From assembly GCA_027923505.1 (NCBI GenBank), contig BROI01000010.1:744001-808000 (forward strand): a stretch of 64,000 bases of DNA, in the 5' to 3' direction. The DNA is from Mayamaea pseudoterrestris. Its lineage: Eukaryota; Bacillariophyta; Bacillariophyceae; Sellaphorales; Sellaphoraceae. The position numbers were made by a program, and so were the translations under genes. Shown here in pieces: positions 30,692-40,016 of this stretch. Every line of letters begins with the position of its first letter. The first letter of the stretch is position 1. Under the pieces are notes generated by a model. That model was not told the origin of the DNA. It saw only the letters and a list, made by a program, of their open reading frames with translations, and ran no database searches.

Positions 30692-31339
30692 TCAAACAGC
30701 ATATGCCTGAACCACAATGAGATCCTCCTCCTTGGGAGTATGCACCTCCTTGTTAATTTGATCAATCCCTCCTCTCGCGTCTGCTCCGATCGACTTCAAT
30801 TTAGGGAGCACCTTGCGCAGATCATGCGCTTCAATCGTATCCTTGCCCCGACAAACCTTGACCAAGTCTTGCTCTGTTGTGTCTTCAAAGCATGCGGCTA
30901 TACCAATGGTTTCGAACAAGTGACGGACAATATTATCAGCTTTGGCTTGCGCAAACGCCAATCCACCAAGTGTTTTTGGTAGAGTGCACACTTCAATCGC
31001 TTTTTGGCACATTAGAAATGCAACTGCGGTTCCGGCGCTTTCGACAAGTTCAATATCAGCTGGTGCAAGGAAATGATAGACTTCCAAACCTTCTTCTTCT
31101 TCTTGCTTTTCGCGAATTGCTTTCTTGGTCAACATAAGATTTGCATAGAGTGTTGGTAAATCAGATGCTGCTCGAAGTTGCTCCAAGTAATGGAATAGCG
31201 CAGGATCACTGGTTATGACAGCTGCTGTTCGTTTCGCCTCGTCATCATCTTCGGTGCTGTTGGAATGCTGACCTCGCCTCTTCTTTTTATTCGAGACCGC
31301 AACGTCCCGTTCGCGCTGGTTGCGGCGGGCGGAAGACAT
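30692..31339 (-). CDS. Unrecognised small nuclear-type protein
   Basis: 215 residues in one exon, ATG 31339. I do not recognise the family. The first 35 residues are basic and Ser-rich with a bipartite nuclear signal look (RRNQRERDVAVSNKKKRRG). The remainder is predicted helical: LFHYLEQLRAASDLPTLYAN, then an acidic KQEEEEGLEVYHFLAPADIE, then AQAKADNIVRHLFETIGIAA. There is no signal peptide, membrane segment or cysteine motif. It is divergent from the gene starting at 31770 with a 430-bp spacer. Confidence 0.65.
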   Translation of the reverse strand: MSSARRNQRERDVAVSNKKKRRGQHSNSTEDDDEAKRTAAVITSDPALFHYLEQLRAASDLPTLYANLMLTKKAIREKQEEEEGLEVYHFLAPADIELVESAGTAVAFLMCQKAIEVCTLPKTLGGLAFAQAKADNIVRHLFETIGIAACFEDTTEQDLVKVCRGKDTIEAHDLRKVLPKLKSIGADARGGIDQINKEVHTPKEEDLIVVQAYAV

Positions 31340-31769
31340 GTTGCGAGTAAGGAGAAGCTGGATGGACCAAGCGTCGAACGATGAAACGCGGAATTGTGTT
31401 GGGTCCTTCTGCCATCAAATTTTAAGTATGAGCTTTAAAGTAGGCTTCATCCGTGCGAAAAATTCGGTTTCACTTAACCCATGAATGAATTTCTCTGCCA
31501 GTCTACGTTATAGAGTACTTTCAATACTTAGCCCTTGCGGAAGCGCCGTGCAGTGTTGGCTAGAAAGTAAATTTTCAGATGCAAGTCACGCAAGCCGGGC
31601 CTGCGACATCTATGGCGCTTCCGTCCACCAAGACGGGTCGATCGAAGTGCCCGACGTCGTTCGTTCTACGTCCTGTACAGTAAATAGAGTCGTTACCATT
31701 CAAAAGGATGACTTCCACGTCAATGTAATGTATCTGCCGTCAAAATAGCTTGCTATTGAAATAACATTC
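31340..31769. other. Divergent promoter spacer
   Basis: 430 bp between two divergent genes (starts 31339 and 31770). No RNA gene or repeat recognised. Confidence 0.55.
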
Positions 31770-33470
31770 ATGTGGTGGCGGAAAGAAGACACGACCCAGA
31801 CTTCCGAATCCGCAGCTGCGGTTCCTGGCAGCAGTTCGAAACGATCAGCCGTTTCCATGCTGTTGAGCAACAGTCGGTCCGCTCAAATGCGCAAGCAACT
31901 TATTCAGAAGCCAAACGCTGCTGTTGCTGCATTAACTACCGATACGCAAGCGGAGGAACCTGTCATGCATGTTTCTGAGACTGGTTCTGGCATTGAAGTC
32001 TCCTTTTCAGACGATCTCATTTCGTTACCCGAGCAATTGGCTGATGCGACCTCGCCGGCGAAACAAAACCCTGACAAGCGGAACAAAATAGTAGCAGCAG
32101 GTATAGTGAATCCAGGCCGTGGACGACAGCAGAGACTAGAGCAGGAGGGTGTAGTGTCGCTTCAAAGTCAATTATGGCATTGTCAAGCGGTTCATCAGGC
32201 GCAATTCAGCTATTCAACGCCGACAACCACAACAACGACAACTGCATCTATCAATACTGCGTATACGGGTATAGCATCATTACGAACAGAAGCAAATATG
32301 GAACATGTCCCTGATTATTTTACGTCGCGAGAGCATCGGGTTGGCTTGTTTGGAAGCGAGACTCAGCAATCGTCGTTCAAATTTGATGATGTGCTGTTCT
32401 TGCTGCGATCACATGAAATAATTGATGAAGCTACCTGTGTAGACGAGGAGCTGTCCCGGCTTGCCTCTGAGATTGATGCATTGCTGCAGGATCGAGCGGA
32501 TCTTCAAGCCAAGACCAGGGCGCTGCGTTTGGTGGGCGTTCATGATGAGGATGCAGATGCACAGATGCAGCAACCAACTACACCAGCGACCCCCACCTTG
32601 TTCGACGTGTACCGACTATTGGCGCACAGTTCAAGCAACCTCTCCCACACGGAGCGGACGCGTCTTCAGACACTGCGTGGGCTCCATCTGACTTTGTCGC
32701 TTCATAACCAACTAGCCCGTGATGCTTTTCTCTCCAAGTGCGGCGCTACGAGTTCAGTCTTTAAGCAGAATAAGAAGAAGTATCAAAACATTGTGGAGAT
32801 TTCACCAGACAATTGTCGCGACGGAGGAGCCGGAGCAACTATTCAGCACGTATCTTTGTTAAAATCATCCTTGACTGACGTAGCTTCCTTTTTTGTGAGC
32901 AAGGACAAGGGCAAAGCTTTTAGTTTCGGACACTTGCCGGAAAAGCTTTTTGACCGCTTAAAAAAGGCTGGTCATGATCCGAGCGACATCTTATACCTGG
33001 CGACTGGTCCGCTGGGAACCTACTATGCCGAATACAGAAGTGGCGAAAGCTGGTGGGGTTCACTAAGCGAGGATGAGCAATTTCATGCCATATGCAGCAA
33101 TCCAGCCTGGAATATCCATCGTGTTGCGTTTGGACCACTTTTCGCAATATACGACAAGATGGGCGGTAAGCGCTATTTCACATCGTGGATTATACTTGGC
33201 CGCGATGGCCGCGCTGCCTGGAGAAATATTCCAACGAGACTGCAACATCTTTTGGAGCATCGACTAGCGAATGCCCCTGCGTGCTGCGAAGTGACCCTGG
33301 GGTGCGGTGGAGCATACTTTGTTCGGTTCTTGGATGGAAAGACTGACTACTGCTTACCAGCTGCCGCTGCAGGGGCATGTCGTACGTTGGAGATGCGAGG
33401 GGCATCCATCATGTCTATAACGCTGCATCCGGAGCTCGCCCATGACTTTGTCATTAGGAGTAATGGCTAA
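31770..33470 (+). CDS. Unrecognised protein with Gly/Trp-rich beta repeats
   Basis: 566 residues, ATG 31770, no assigned family. The first 330 residues are disordered with helical patches (a possible coiled coil near EELSRLASEIDALLQDRADL). The last 230 residues show three or four repeats of about 50 residues with a G-x-x-G-x-Y-x-x-x-x-x-x-G signature: ATGPLGTYYAEYRSGESWWG, then FGPLFAIYDKMGGKRYFTSW, then LGCGGAYFVRFLDGKTDY. The repeats alternate beta strands and end in aromatics, so a small beta-propeller or beta-roll is plausible. No signal peptide or membrane segment. Confidence 0.65.
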   Translation: MWWRKEDTTQTSESAAAVPGSSSKRSAVSMLLSNSRSAQMRKQLIQKPNAAVAALTTDTQAEEPVMHVSETGSGIEVSFSDDLISLPEQLADATSPAKQNPDKRNKIVAAGIVNPGRGRQQRLEQEGVVSLQSQLWHCQAVHQAQFSYSTPTTTTTTTASINTAYTGIASLRTEANMEHVPDYFTSREHRVGLFGSETQQSSFKFDDVLFLLRSHEIIDEATCVDEELSRLASEIDALLQDRADLQAKTRALRLVGVHDEDADAQMQQPTTPATPTLFDVYRLLAHSSSNLSHTERTRLQTLRGLHLTLSLHNQLARDAFLSKCGATSSVFKQNKKKYQNIVEISPDNCRDGGAGATIQHVSLLKSSLTDVASFFVSKDKGKAFSFGHLPEKLFDRLKKAGHDPSDILYLATGPLGTYYAEYRSGESWWGSLSEDEQFHAICSNPAWNIHRVAFGPLFAIYDKMGGKRYFTSWIILGRDGRAAWRNIPTRLQHLLEHRLANAPACCEVTLGCGGAYFVRFLDGKTDYCLPAAAAGACRTLEMRGASIMSITLHPELAHDFVIRSNG

Positions 33471-33539
33471 GAGGCTTTGTAATTAATGCTACGAGTAATT
33501 TAAAACATCCTGTGTTACTGTAAAGAATGAATTTGACAA

Positions 33540-35702
33540 TTATTTGTTGTGCTTTGCCTTTAGGCTTTGGACAATCGCACTCAGGGCCTTGGCCCCAGAA
33601 GCATGCTTTACCAATTCGCAGGCAACATCAGGCGCCGCAGATTTTGACACAGACGGACGCCCCCGTTGCTTCTTGCGACGGCGAGATTGCTCCTTCAAGA
33701 TCTTCAGCATGCCTGCCGTCTTTTTAAAGTTGCTGTCTGTCTGATCAATTCCAAACTTATCATCCGCTCCATCTAAGACAGCCTGGAACCGACTATCACT
33801 AACATCAACGTCGAAAGCGGTGCCTACAACAGCATCGGCGCGTTCCATCTCCTTCCGTTTGCGAGACCCTTTTAAAGTTTTTCCTGCGTTCTTTTCTAGG
33901 CGCTGCAGCTCACGCATACTGAAGTCCGTTTGCGAGTCGTCGTTTTCCTCGCCTGCAACGAGCAACTCGAGAGCCGCTCGGTTATTCTCCGCGCCACTTT
34001 CTCGGCCATTATCATCACTGGCGCTGCCATCCGACGTCACGACGGTTCGTTTACCTCTTGATGTCAGCCGGCGCTCCTGGCGCTTCTTCTTCCTCTTCTC
34101 CTTATATTTCTCCCAAGGTGTCAGCTCTCCAGACACTTTTGAAGCAGCCAACTTCTCGTGTATCATCTCGGTCAAATCCCCTTTCGTAGTACCAGGAATA
34201 AACTTGACTTCCTTCTCGTATTGCACCGATTCGTGAAAACCTCCATCGTCATTTTTAGTTAAACCATAGTTTTCTCTTACACTGCAATCATTCGGATCCT
34301 CCAAATCGTCGCTGTCGCTATCCAGTCCAAGATTTTTGCGCAGTTGCATAGCCTTGTCACCATCTTCCTCCTCGTCACTAGATGCATCTGATGCCAAGTA
34401 GGCTTTTAAGTCTTCACTCTCGGCAATGGCACGCCAATGTTCGCCCGAGTTATACTTTGTTAAGGTTCGCTCACGATCTGGATCAGGCAAATCCCAGGTG
34501 CAAGTAACATTCGTCTGCTGTAGAGCCGCAACAATAAAGTCTGGAGGCGAATAATTGCTTGGAAGAGACGACGCTTCGTCTCGTAATAGACGGTCTGTAA
34601 TGATAGATTCCAAGTCAACTTCCGGAATTGCTCGTAGGTCAATTTCAGCCGATGAATGCTCAAACTCCATCCCATCGACTTCGCGATACGCCTTCTCGGC
34701 TGACTCGACGCTCGCAAATTCAGCAATCGCAAAGTAATATCGCAGTTTAGATGCCTCATAATTCCGAAGCTTCTCTCGGTCAAAATCAGACTCGACCTTT
34801 GCGGCCGCCGTAGGCCGAATGTCGTCGTATCCGTCGCTGCTTAAATCATCGTCGTCAGCAGCAGATTCGATCTCGTACCCAGCCCCTTCGTTCTCATTTT
34901 CTTCACTGGCTGCAGAAGTACTATTTTTCCAAACACCGGAAGGTCCAAATCGCTCCAGATCGGCAAGCTTCTCTTGACCAAAATCTGATACAAAAACGCT
35001 CACTTGACGTACACTGCCAGCTGGACAAAACGAGGAAAGGAGCGCGTATATATCGAGGGCGCGAACACTAGTCCAGTCCATATTTGTAACCGCAAGATAT
35101 CTCGTCGATTCCTCCGTGATTTCAATCTCCTGCTCATCATCGTTGCTCCTATCGAATACGCCGCCAGCATCCGCTTCGATCTGATCGGAGCCGCCATTAG
35201 AGCCATCATCGTCGCTCGAGGACGAGTCTGAATCTCCCGAGCTGTCATCATCGGACGATGACGACGATACATCAAGTTGTCCACGTGAAAGCGCCTTCAA
35301 ATATGCAATGCGGGAGGCAGATCCAGGCTTATCATCGTCGTCGGTCGATGCATCGTCTTCATTCTGATTTCGGCTGTATTTCTTGACTGTTTGTGTTTTC
35401 CTGTCTCTTAGATTGTCAAGATTATCTTGATCCACAACGGTATAAAAAGCACTGAGTTCTTCCTTTGCAGAATTGTTCTTTTTGTTCGCTTTGCGCCCAT
35501 ACTTGTCTTGGACCTGCAACTGGAAGCGGTCGTCCGTCAGCACCGAGGCGAAGCGCTCATCGAGAACCACCTTTGAGGATGCCTTGGCGGGAGCTCGAAA
35601 TTGCGGACCGGACGTGTCAAACCGTTTACTATCGACACTACTGGAGTCTTCATTATTGTCATTGCTGGACGGCGGCTTTGTTGTATTGGGTCGTTGCGCC
35701 AT
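33540..35702 (-). CDS. ESF1: Pre-rRNA processing protein ESF1
   Basis: 720 residues in one exon, ATG 35702. The central ESF1 core is clear: STRYLAVTNMDWTSVRALDI, YALLSSFCPAGSVRQVSVFV, then EKLRNYEASKLRYYFAIAEF and AYREVDGMEFEHSSAEIDLR (an RRM-like fold), then DFIVAALQQTNVTCTWDLPD. The C-terminal NUC153-type motif DSRFQAVLDGADDKFGIDQT, then DSNFKKTAGM, is present. Long acidic Asp/Ser tracts surround the core, as in yeast and animal homologues. ESF1 is a nucleolar factor needed for early 18S rRNA cleavages in 40S subunit assembly. Length and layout match the family. Tail-to-tail with the gene ending at 33470 (69-bp spacer). Confidence 0.92.
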   Translation of the reverse strand: MAQRPNTTKPPSSNDNNEDSSSVDSKRFDTSGPQFRAPAKASSKVVLDERFASVLTDDRFQLQVQDKYGRKANKKNNSAKEELSAFYTVVDQDNLDNLRDRKTQTVKKYSRNQNEDDASTDDDDKPGSASRIAYLKALSRGQLDVSSSSSDDDSSGDSDSSSSDDDGSNGGSDQIEADAGGVFDRSNDDEQEIEITEESTRYLAVTNMDWTSVRALDIYALLSSFCPAGSVRQVSVFVSDFGQEKLADLERFGPSGVWKNSTSAASEENENEGAGYEIESAADDDDLSSDGYDDIRPTAAAKVESDFDREKLRNYEASKLRYYFAIAEFASVESAEKAYREVDGMEFEHSSAEIDLRAIPEVDLESIITDRLLRDEASSLPSNYSPPDFIVAALQQTNVTCTWDLPDPDRERTLTKYNSGEHWRAIAESEDLKAYLASDASSDEEEDGDKAMQLRKNLGLDSDSDDLEDPNDCSVRENYGLTKNDDGGFHESVQYEKEVKFIPGTTKGDLTEMIHEKLAASKVSGELTPWEKYKEKRKKKRQERRLTSRGKRTVVTSDGSASDDNGRESGAENNRAALELLVAGEENDDSQTDFSMRELQRLEKNAGKTLKGSRKRKEMERADAVVGTAFDVDVSDSRFQAVLDGADDKFGIDQTDSNFKKTAGMLKILKEQSRRRKKQRGRPSVSKSAAPDVACELVKHASGAKALSAIVQSLKAKHNK

Positions 35703-35998
35703 AGTCGAGCTGTTGCGCCTATTGTATGGAAAGAAAATGTGAGCAATTCCGGTGGCTGCAATCGTGTCGCGGTGAGACAGCTATGTACTGTGCATCCGAC
35801 TACAGTACGGTATAGTTTACTCATCAGCAATGTACAAGTACACCGGTAGACTTGCAAAAGTAAGTCATTGCGAAGCACAATCCTTCCTCCACCGGCATTG
35901 TAAATTCGTTGAGACTCTCTCTACGTTGCTATCGCCAAGCAAGAAAACATTCGACAAGTATAAACGGCCGCAACGTATTGACTACATCGAAAGTCAAT
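35703..35998. other. Intergenic spacer
   Basis: 296 bp upstream of ESF1. It contains GTACAAGTAC (35832-35841) directly followed by ACCGGTA (35842-35848), about 130-140 bp from the ESF1 start codon. No gene recognised. Confidence 0.6.
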
Positions 35999-37117
35999 TT
36001 ACCCAAGGGCTTCATCGCATCTTCCAGCTACCAAACCCATGGGAGAGTGGTCACCGACTGAGCAGAAATTCTTTCCAAACGTTGATGTTGGTAGACTGGC
36101 TACAACGATGCAGTAGTGCCGCATGATGAGCATCCACTCCTCCACCTCATCCAAAAACTCGCATCGATTCGCGTGCTGCCGCTGTGTTGGCGTCAAGACC
36201 GTCTCAAAGGCGACCCACATGTCGCAACCTGCCGCGCAAGAAATGCCACTCTGAACAAGGTTGTCAATGTGTTGACTCAAAGTTCTAGTTTGCACCAATG
36301 TGGATGCGTCACTGACGACGCCAGCTCGCGTAAGATTCGTCTCCATGACTTGTCCAAATTGATCCGTCCCAAGTATTGGTTCATACAAGAAGATGCATGC
36401 GTCAGTGCAGACCGTCGCGATTTCTTCGAGCAGTCGACGGGTTGCCACTTCGGGCAGGTACATCAAGCAGCATTCCAGAATGACTAGCGTCGGTGCCGAT
36501 GCGTCAAAGCTACACGCCGTCAAACCGGCAATCAGTGTACCGATATCGCCTCGTAAATCATGTGCAACTAGATGATATCGGCCCTTCCATGGAACTTCCT
36601 CTCCTTCCTCACTGTCAATGAAGTCCATGGTGACGCCACCTTGATTGTTTGTGTGCGCAGCTAGTGTTCGAAAGAGTCGTTCTGACCGTTTGATCGTCTC
36701 CAACTTGGCCGAGATGACAGCTTGATAGTCAACATCAAACCAGTGACAGTCTCTCTGCGTTAACACTCCGCTAATGAGTCCGGCTTGCAGGCGAAAAAAC
36801 GTTGTATCGTTTCCAGCGCCAAGCACTACCACTTGCGGCGGCTTGGTCGTTTCATGCTTGCTAAAAAGGTTTAAGAAACTGACAAGCGCACGTTCAACAC
36901 ATGCAACCCGAGCAAAGCTTCCTCGCTTGATAATGGGCTGGACAGTTGGTGGAGCATCATGGTTGTTGTTGCGATTGGATGCTGCTGCGAAAGCTGCCAC
37001 GAATGGATCCTTGTAGTAGCCAGCCTTGACAGCAGCGGCCTTGGCGCGAACAGCATCATGCGCCGTCGACTGGATCCTACTGTCCATGCTTATACTACTA
37101 CGTGTTTCACTTGTCAT
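35999..37117 (-). CDS. LCMT1: Leucine carboxyl methyltransferase (PP2A methyltransferase, LCMT1-like)
   Basis: 372 residues, ATG 37117. Family landmarks: VKAGYYKDPFVAAFA near residue 35 (LCMT: GY..D.....F), IIKRGSFARVACVERALVSF near 65 (RG...R), the SAM-binding loop QVVVLGAGNDTTFFRL near 98, CHWFDVDYQAVISAKLETIK, then ECCLMYLPEVATRRLLEEIA near 215 (VLEC.L.Y), and WMLIMRHYCIVVAS near the C-terminus. The enzyme methylates the C-terminal leucine carboxylate of the PP2A catalytic subunit with S-adenosylmethionine in the cytosol, steering B-subunit choice. The length is close to human LCMT1 (334). Confidence 0.9.
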   Translation of the reverse strand: MTSETRSSISMDSRIQSTAHDAVRAKAAAVKAGYYKDPFVAAFAAASNRNNNHDAPPTVQPIIKRGSFARVACVERALVSFLNLFSKHETTKPPQVVVLGAGNDTTFFRLQAGLISGVLTQRDCHWFDVDYQAVISAKLETIKRSERLFRTLAAHTNNQGGVTMDFIDSEEGEEVPWKGRYHLVAHDLRGDIGTLIAGLTACSFDASAPTLVILECCLMYLPEVATRRLLEEIATVCTDACIFLYEPILGTDQFGQVMETNLTRAGVVSDASTLVQTRTLSQHIDNLVQSGISCAAGCDMWVAFETVLTPTQRQHANRCEFLDEVEEWMLIMRHYCIVVASLPTSTFGKNFCSVGDHSPMGLVAGRCDEALG

Positions 37118-37496
37118 AGTATCGAGGTATATGTGAAACTTGGATGGTTAGATGAGGTGTTGATATATGGAATCGGATTCGAATGATGGCGCGCCACATT
37201 TCTTTTACCTGGTACCGGTGCGATGTGCCGGTAAGACATCGCAAAGTGCCTACGGTAGTAGTGCAGTTCAAGTACAAGTACTGCACCTTACATCGACCAA
37301 TACTACTCAACACCGTGCTTGTACATAGTAGCATTGATGTACCGGTAGCTAATTCGACGCAGCACTGGATAGCTCTGACCAAAAGCCATCAAGGGAAGCT
37401 ACAAATCGTTTTCGCAAAAAGTATCTTATCAGTGGAGTGGCCGAAATGATTTCTGCTTATATTCATACATATAAAAACATGTTACACATTCTGGTG
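37118..37496. other. Intergenic spacer rich in GTAC palindromes
   Basis: 379 bp 5' of the LCMT gene and 3' of the UFD1-like gene. It holds GTACAAGTAC (37272-37281), TACCGGTA (37340-37347) and an imperfect copy near 37209. No gene or RNA recognised. Confidence 0.55.
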
Positions 37497-39044
37497 TTAA
37501 GCTACCGATAGTCGCTCAATCATAAAAAGCTCCTGGCCGCTTGATATTCCCGTCTCGATTAAGGTTTGACCTGCATTCTCTGCAGACAACGACAAGACTC
37601 TCCTAGGATACCGTGTCACCAACTGGAAGCAAGGTTCATTTGTAATGGTGCATGCAAATGCAAATAAATCAGATAATGTGGATGTCGTCAGGTCGAAACG
37701 CCGTCGTCCATTAATGCCTTCAGCTCCTCGAATTTGAACATGACAAACATTTGCAGCATCCGCAGGTGGTTCCGGTAACAACTGCACGTTGTAATCATTA
37801 TGAGCGGTACCATACGCGATAGTCGCAGCAGATTGTGCATTGTCATGTCGACTCGCGTCATTCAATGTTCTGCCCCCTGCTCCTGCCCCAGCCGCAGCAT
37901 CCGCAGACAATCCACCCCGCTGCTCATCGTTCGTATCATCGCTGTTGCTACTGCTACCAGTAGAACCAAATTCAACTTCCAAGTCCGTGTTAAGCGAAAG
38001 CACTGCCCGATATGTCGATGGCCGTACCGCCGAGACATTTAGCTCGAACTTTAATCCTCGATGCCAGCCTGCAACGGTGTCGCCAACAGTCAGCGTCGCG
38101 CGCGTCCGCACTAGCGACTGCTCCAAGACGAGCTTTACATCGTCTAAATGATAGAATCCGTTTCGAATGGCTTTGTGTGTTGGAACCAACATGACGCCCC
38201 GTCCCTTGGGAAGTTTAACAAGTGTAATCTCAATGGGCATGTTCGGCAAGTCAAATGCTCCCCACGCGAGGTGACCAGGAGTCTTTTCGTCCCCGTCAAT
38301 AGCATCCTCCAAGCCAGTATCTATCAATTGTTGCTGTACTTCTGCCTTGTCGAGAGTGGCAGCGGCCGAGTCGACGGTTCGAAACGTTGGAATGGAGGGA
38401 CGATTTTGTCGTTGTTCTTGTTGTTGCGTGTGATTAGCCATTTTGAGTAGCGCAATAGCAATTGGCTCCGGTAAACCCACGCGGCCTTCCTCCTGTGTGA
38501 ATTCAACCACTGTTGCATGCGTGTAAGCCAAATACTTGTAGTCCAGTTCATCCAAGAATGCAAATGCTGCTTCGCTCATCTCATCGTCGTCCGAATCGTC
38601 ATCAAGATGACCATCATCATCGAGCATTTTCAAAGCCTTCATAGCTGGTGACGCCGGAAAAGTGTAGTTTGGATCGCAAATGCCGACGCGGAAGGTCCAA
38701 GGCGTAGAATCGGATGACGACGCAGATGATGAATTATCAGCCATTGTCAGCTGCTCCAAAACGCTGGGCGGCATGGCAATCTTGTCTCCGTGCCCGTAAA
38801 TTGATGTTGGAGTCAACGAACTCAAGTACCTGGAACCCAATTTCATCTCGTTCCGTAAAACGTATTTACGCATATACTCAGCTTGCCGCTTGTCTTGCTC
38901 GCGTTGAGCAGTCATGGCGGTTTGCTGATTTCGACGACTTTCGGCCTCGCGCTTTGCTTGGGCTGACAATTCAACTGGACGCCGACTGCGATTTTGATTG
39001 CTCTGATCGCGTGCGAGACGCTTGGCGGCAATGGTAAAGTCCAT
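37497..39044 (-). CDS. UFD1-domain protein fused to a C-terminal UBX domain
   Basis: 515 residues, ATG 39044, single exon. The Ufd1 double-psi barrel runs from about 60 to 330: LGSRYLSSLTPTSIYGHGDK, IAMPPSVLEQLT, VVEFTQEEGRVGLPEPIAIA, then MPIEITLVKLPKGRGVMLVP, FYHLDDVKLVLEQSLVRTRA and LTVGDTVAGWHRGLKFELNV. After a Ser/Asp/Gly-rich linker the last 105 residues match a UBX domain: CHVQIRGAEGINGRRRFDLT, LSDLFAFACTITNEPCFQLV, RYPRRVLSLSAENAGQTLIE. UFD1 with NPL4 and UBX proteins both guide ubiquitinated substrates to the AAA ATPase p97/CDC48. There is no plastid or ER presequence, so a cytosolic adaptor is expected rather than the SELMA plastid-import paralogue. Confidence 0.85.
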   Translation of the reverse strand: MDFTIAAKRLARDQSNQNRSRRPVELSAQAKREAESRRNQQTAMTAQREQDKRQAEYMRKYVLRNEMKLGSRYLSSLTPTSIYGHGDKIAMPPSVLEQLTMADNSSSASSSDSTPWTFRVGICDPNYTFPASPAMKALKMLDDDGHLDDDSDDDEMSEAAFAFLDELDYKYLAYTHATVVEFTQEEGRVGLPEPIAIALLKMANHTQQQEQRQNRPSIPTFRTVDSAAATLDKAEVQQQLIDTGLEDAIDGDEKTPGHLAWGAFDLPNMPIEITLVKLPKGRGVMLVPTHKAIRNGFYHLDDVKLVLEQSLVRTRATLTVGDTVAGWHRGLKFELNVSAVRPSTYRAVLSLNTDLEVEFGSTGSSSNSDDTNDEQRGGLSADAAAGAGAGGRTLNDASRHDNAQSAATIAYGTAHNDYNVQLLPEPPADAANVCHVQIRGAEGINGRRRFDLTTSTLSDLFAFACTITNEPCFQLVTRYPRRVLSLSAENAGQTLIETGISSGQELFMIERLSVA

Positions 39045-40016
39045 GTTAAAAAAGGTGTAGTGTGAAATCGAATCACTTTATGAGAAAACAGGAGCAACCT
39101 TGCTTGTTCGATGGCATTCGACCGACGCCGCGACGTGCGGCTTAACCGGTGTGACGCCCGAACCCGGCTCAGTCAAAGATATCAATGGCGTCATCATCCT
39201 TTGTCGCGGACCCATTAAAAACAGCTACAAGTACAAGCACTCGTAACATCATGCAGACACAGGAGGTTACCATGGAATCAGCTTCCGTTACATTACACAT
39301 GTATGTATCGTATTAGATGCACTTCAGTTCTTCCCAAACTTGAAGTTAAAGCCAAAAGTATGCAAAACGACATGAGCAGGATTCGAACCTACGAGGGAAA
39401 ATCCCAACAGATTTCGAGTCTGTCGCCTTAACCGCTCGGCCACCATGTCGTGAAACAAATGCCAAGCTATTAGCTATAAGAATCCACCAGGGAATTAATA
39501 ACGCGAGTGACTCGGGGTAGCCGAGAATGATTGCCGGCCTTCAAGGTGGTACAACATGTTCATCGGACTGTTCCAAAAGCACTGATGACGGCGCTGCGGG
39601 AGCGACTATAGCGCCGCATATGCTGCTGTGTTGATAGCTAACTTAGTTTATGCTTGGCTTGCGAGACTTTACAGTTATTGCATTTTGTAACTTGGAACGA
39701 GTAGTAGACTGCGGGCAGGAAATATTGCACAGGACATTGGCTATCATATTTATATTAGCCATATGATTCATGGCCTGGATGATACATGTGCTATTACTGT
39801 ACCAAAAAACCTCGTCACTTGCAGCTGTCGCAAAAGTAGTCGCACCGGTTCTAACTTCGCGTGGTTTCGGATGTTGCGTGGATCTCACTTCCACACGCGC
39901 CGACCTGCATGTACCTTCTTCCTTTCTCGAGGTACAAGTAGCTCGACTCGCTAGCCATCTATCCTCTCTTGCCTGCAGCTGTCAACTATACTGCTCAAGA
40001 TCTCTGTGATCTGATC
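39045..40016. other. Intergenic region containing tRNA-Ser
   Basis: About 970 bp between the divergent UFD1-UBX and Mrs2 genes. It contains the tRNA at 39368-39449 and a partial GTACAAGTAC-like motif near 39226-39235. Nothing else is recognised. Confidence 0.6.
39368..39449 (-). tRNA. tRNA-Ser(CGA)
   Basis: 82 nt on the minus strand. The acceptor GACATGG pairs with TCATGTC, followed by discriminator G as expected for serine. A-box TGGCCGAGCGG and B-box GGTTCGAATCC are present. The anticodon stem ACAGA/TCTGT encloses CTCGAAA, giving anticodon CGA. The class II variable arm TGGGATTTTCCC is clear. No intron. Confidence 0.96.
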
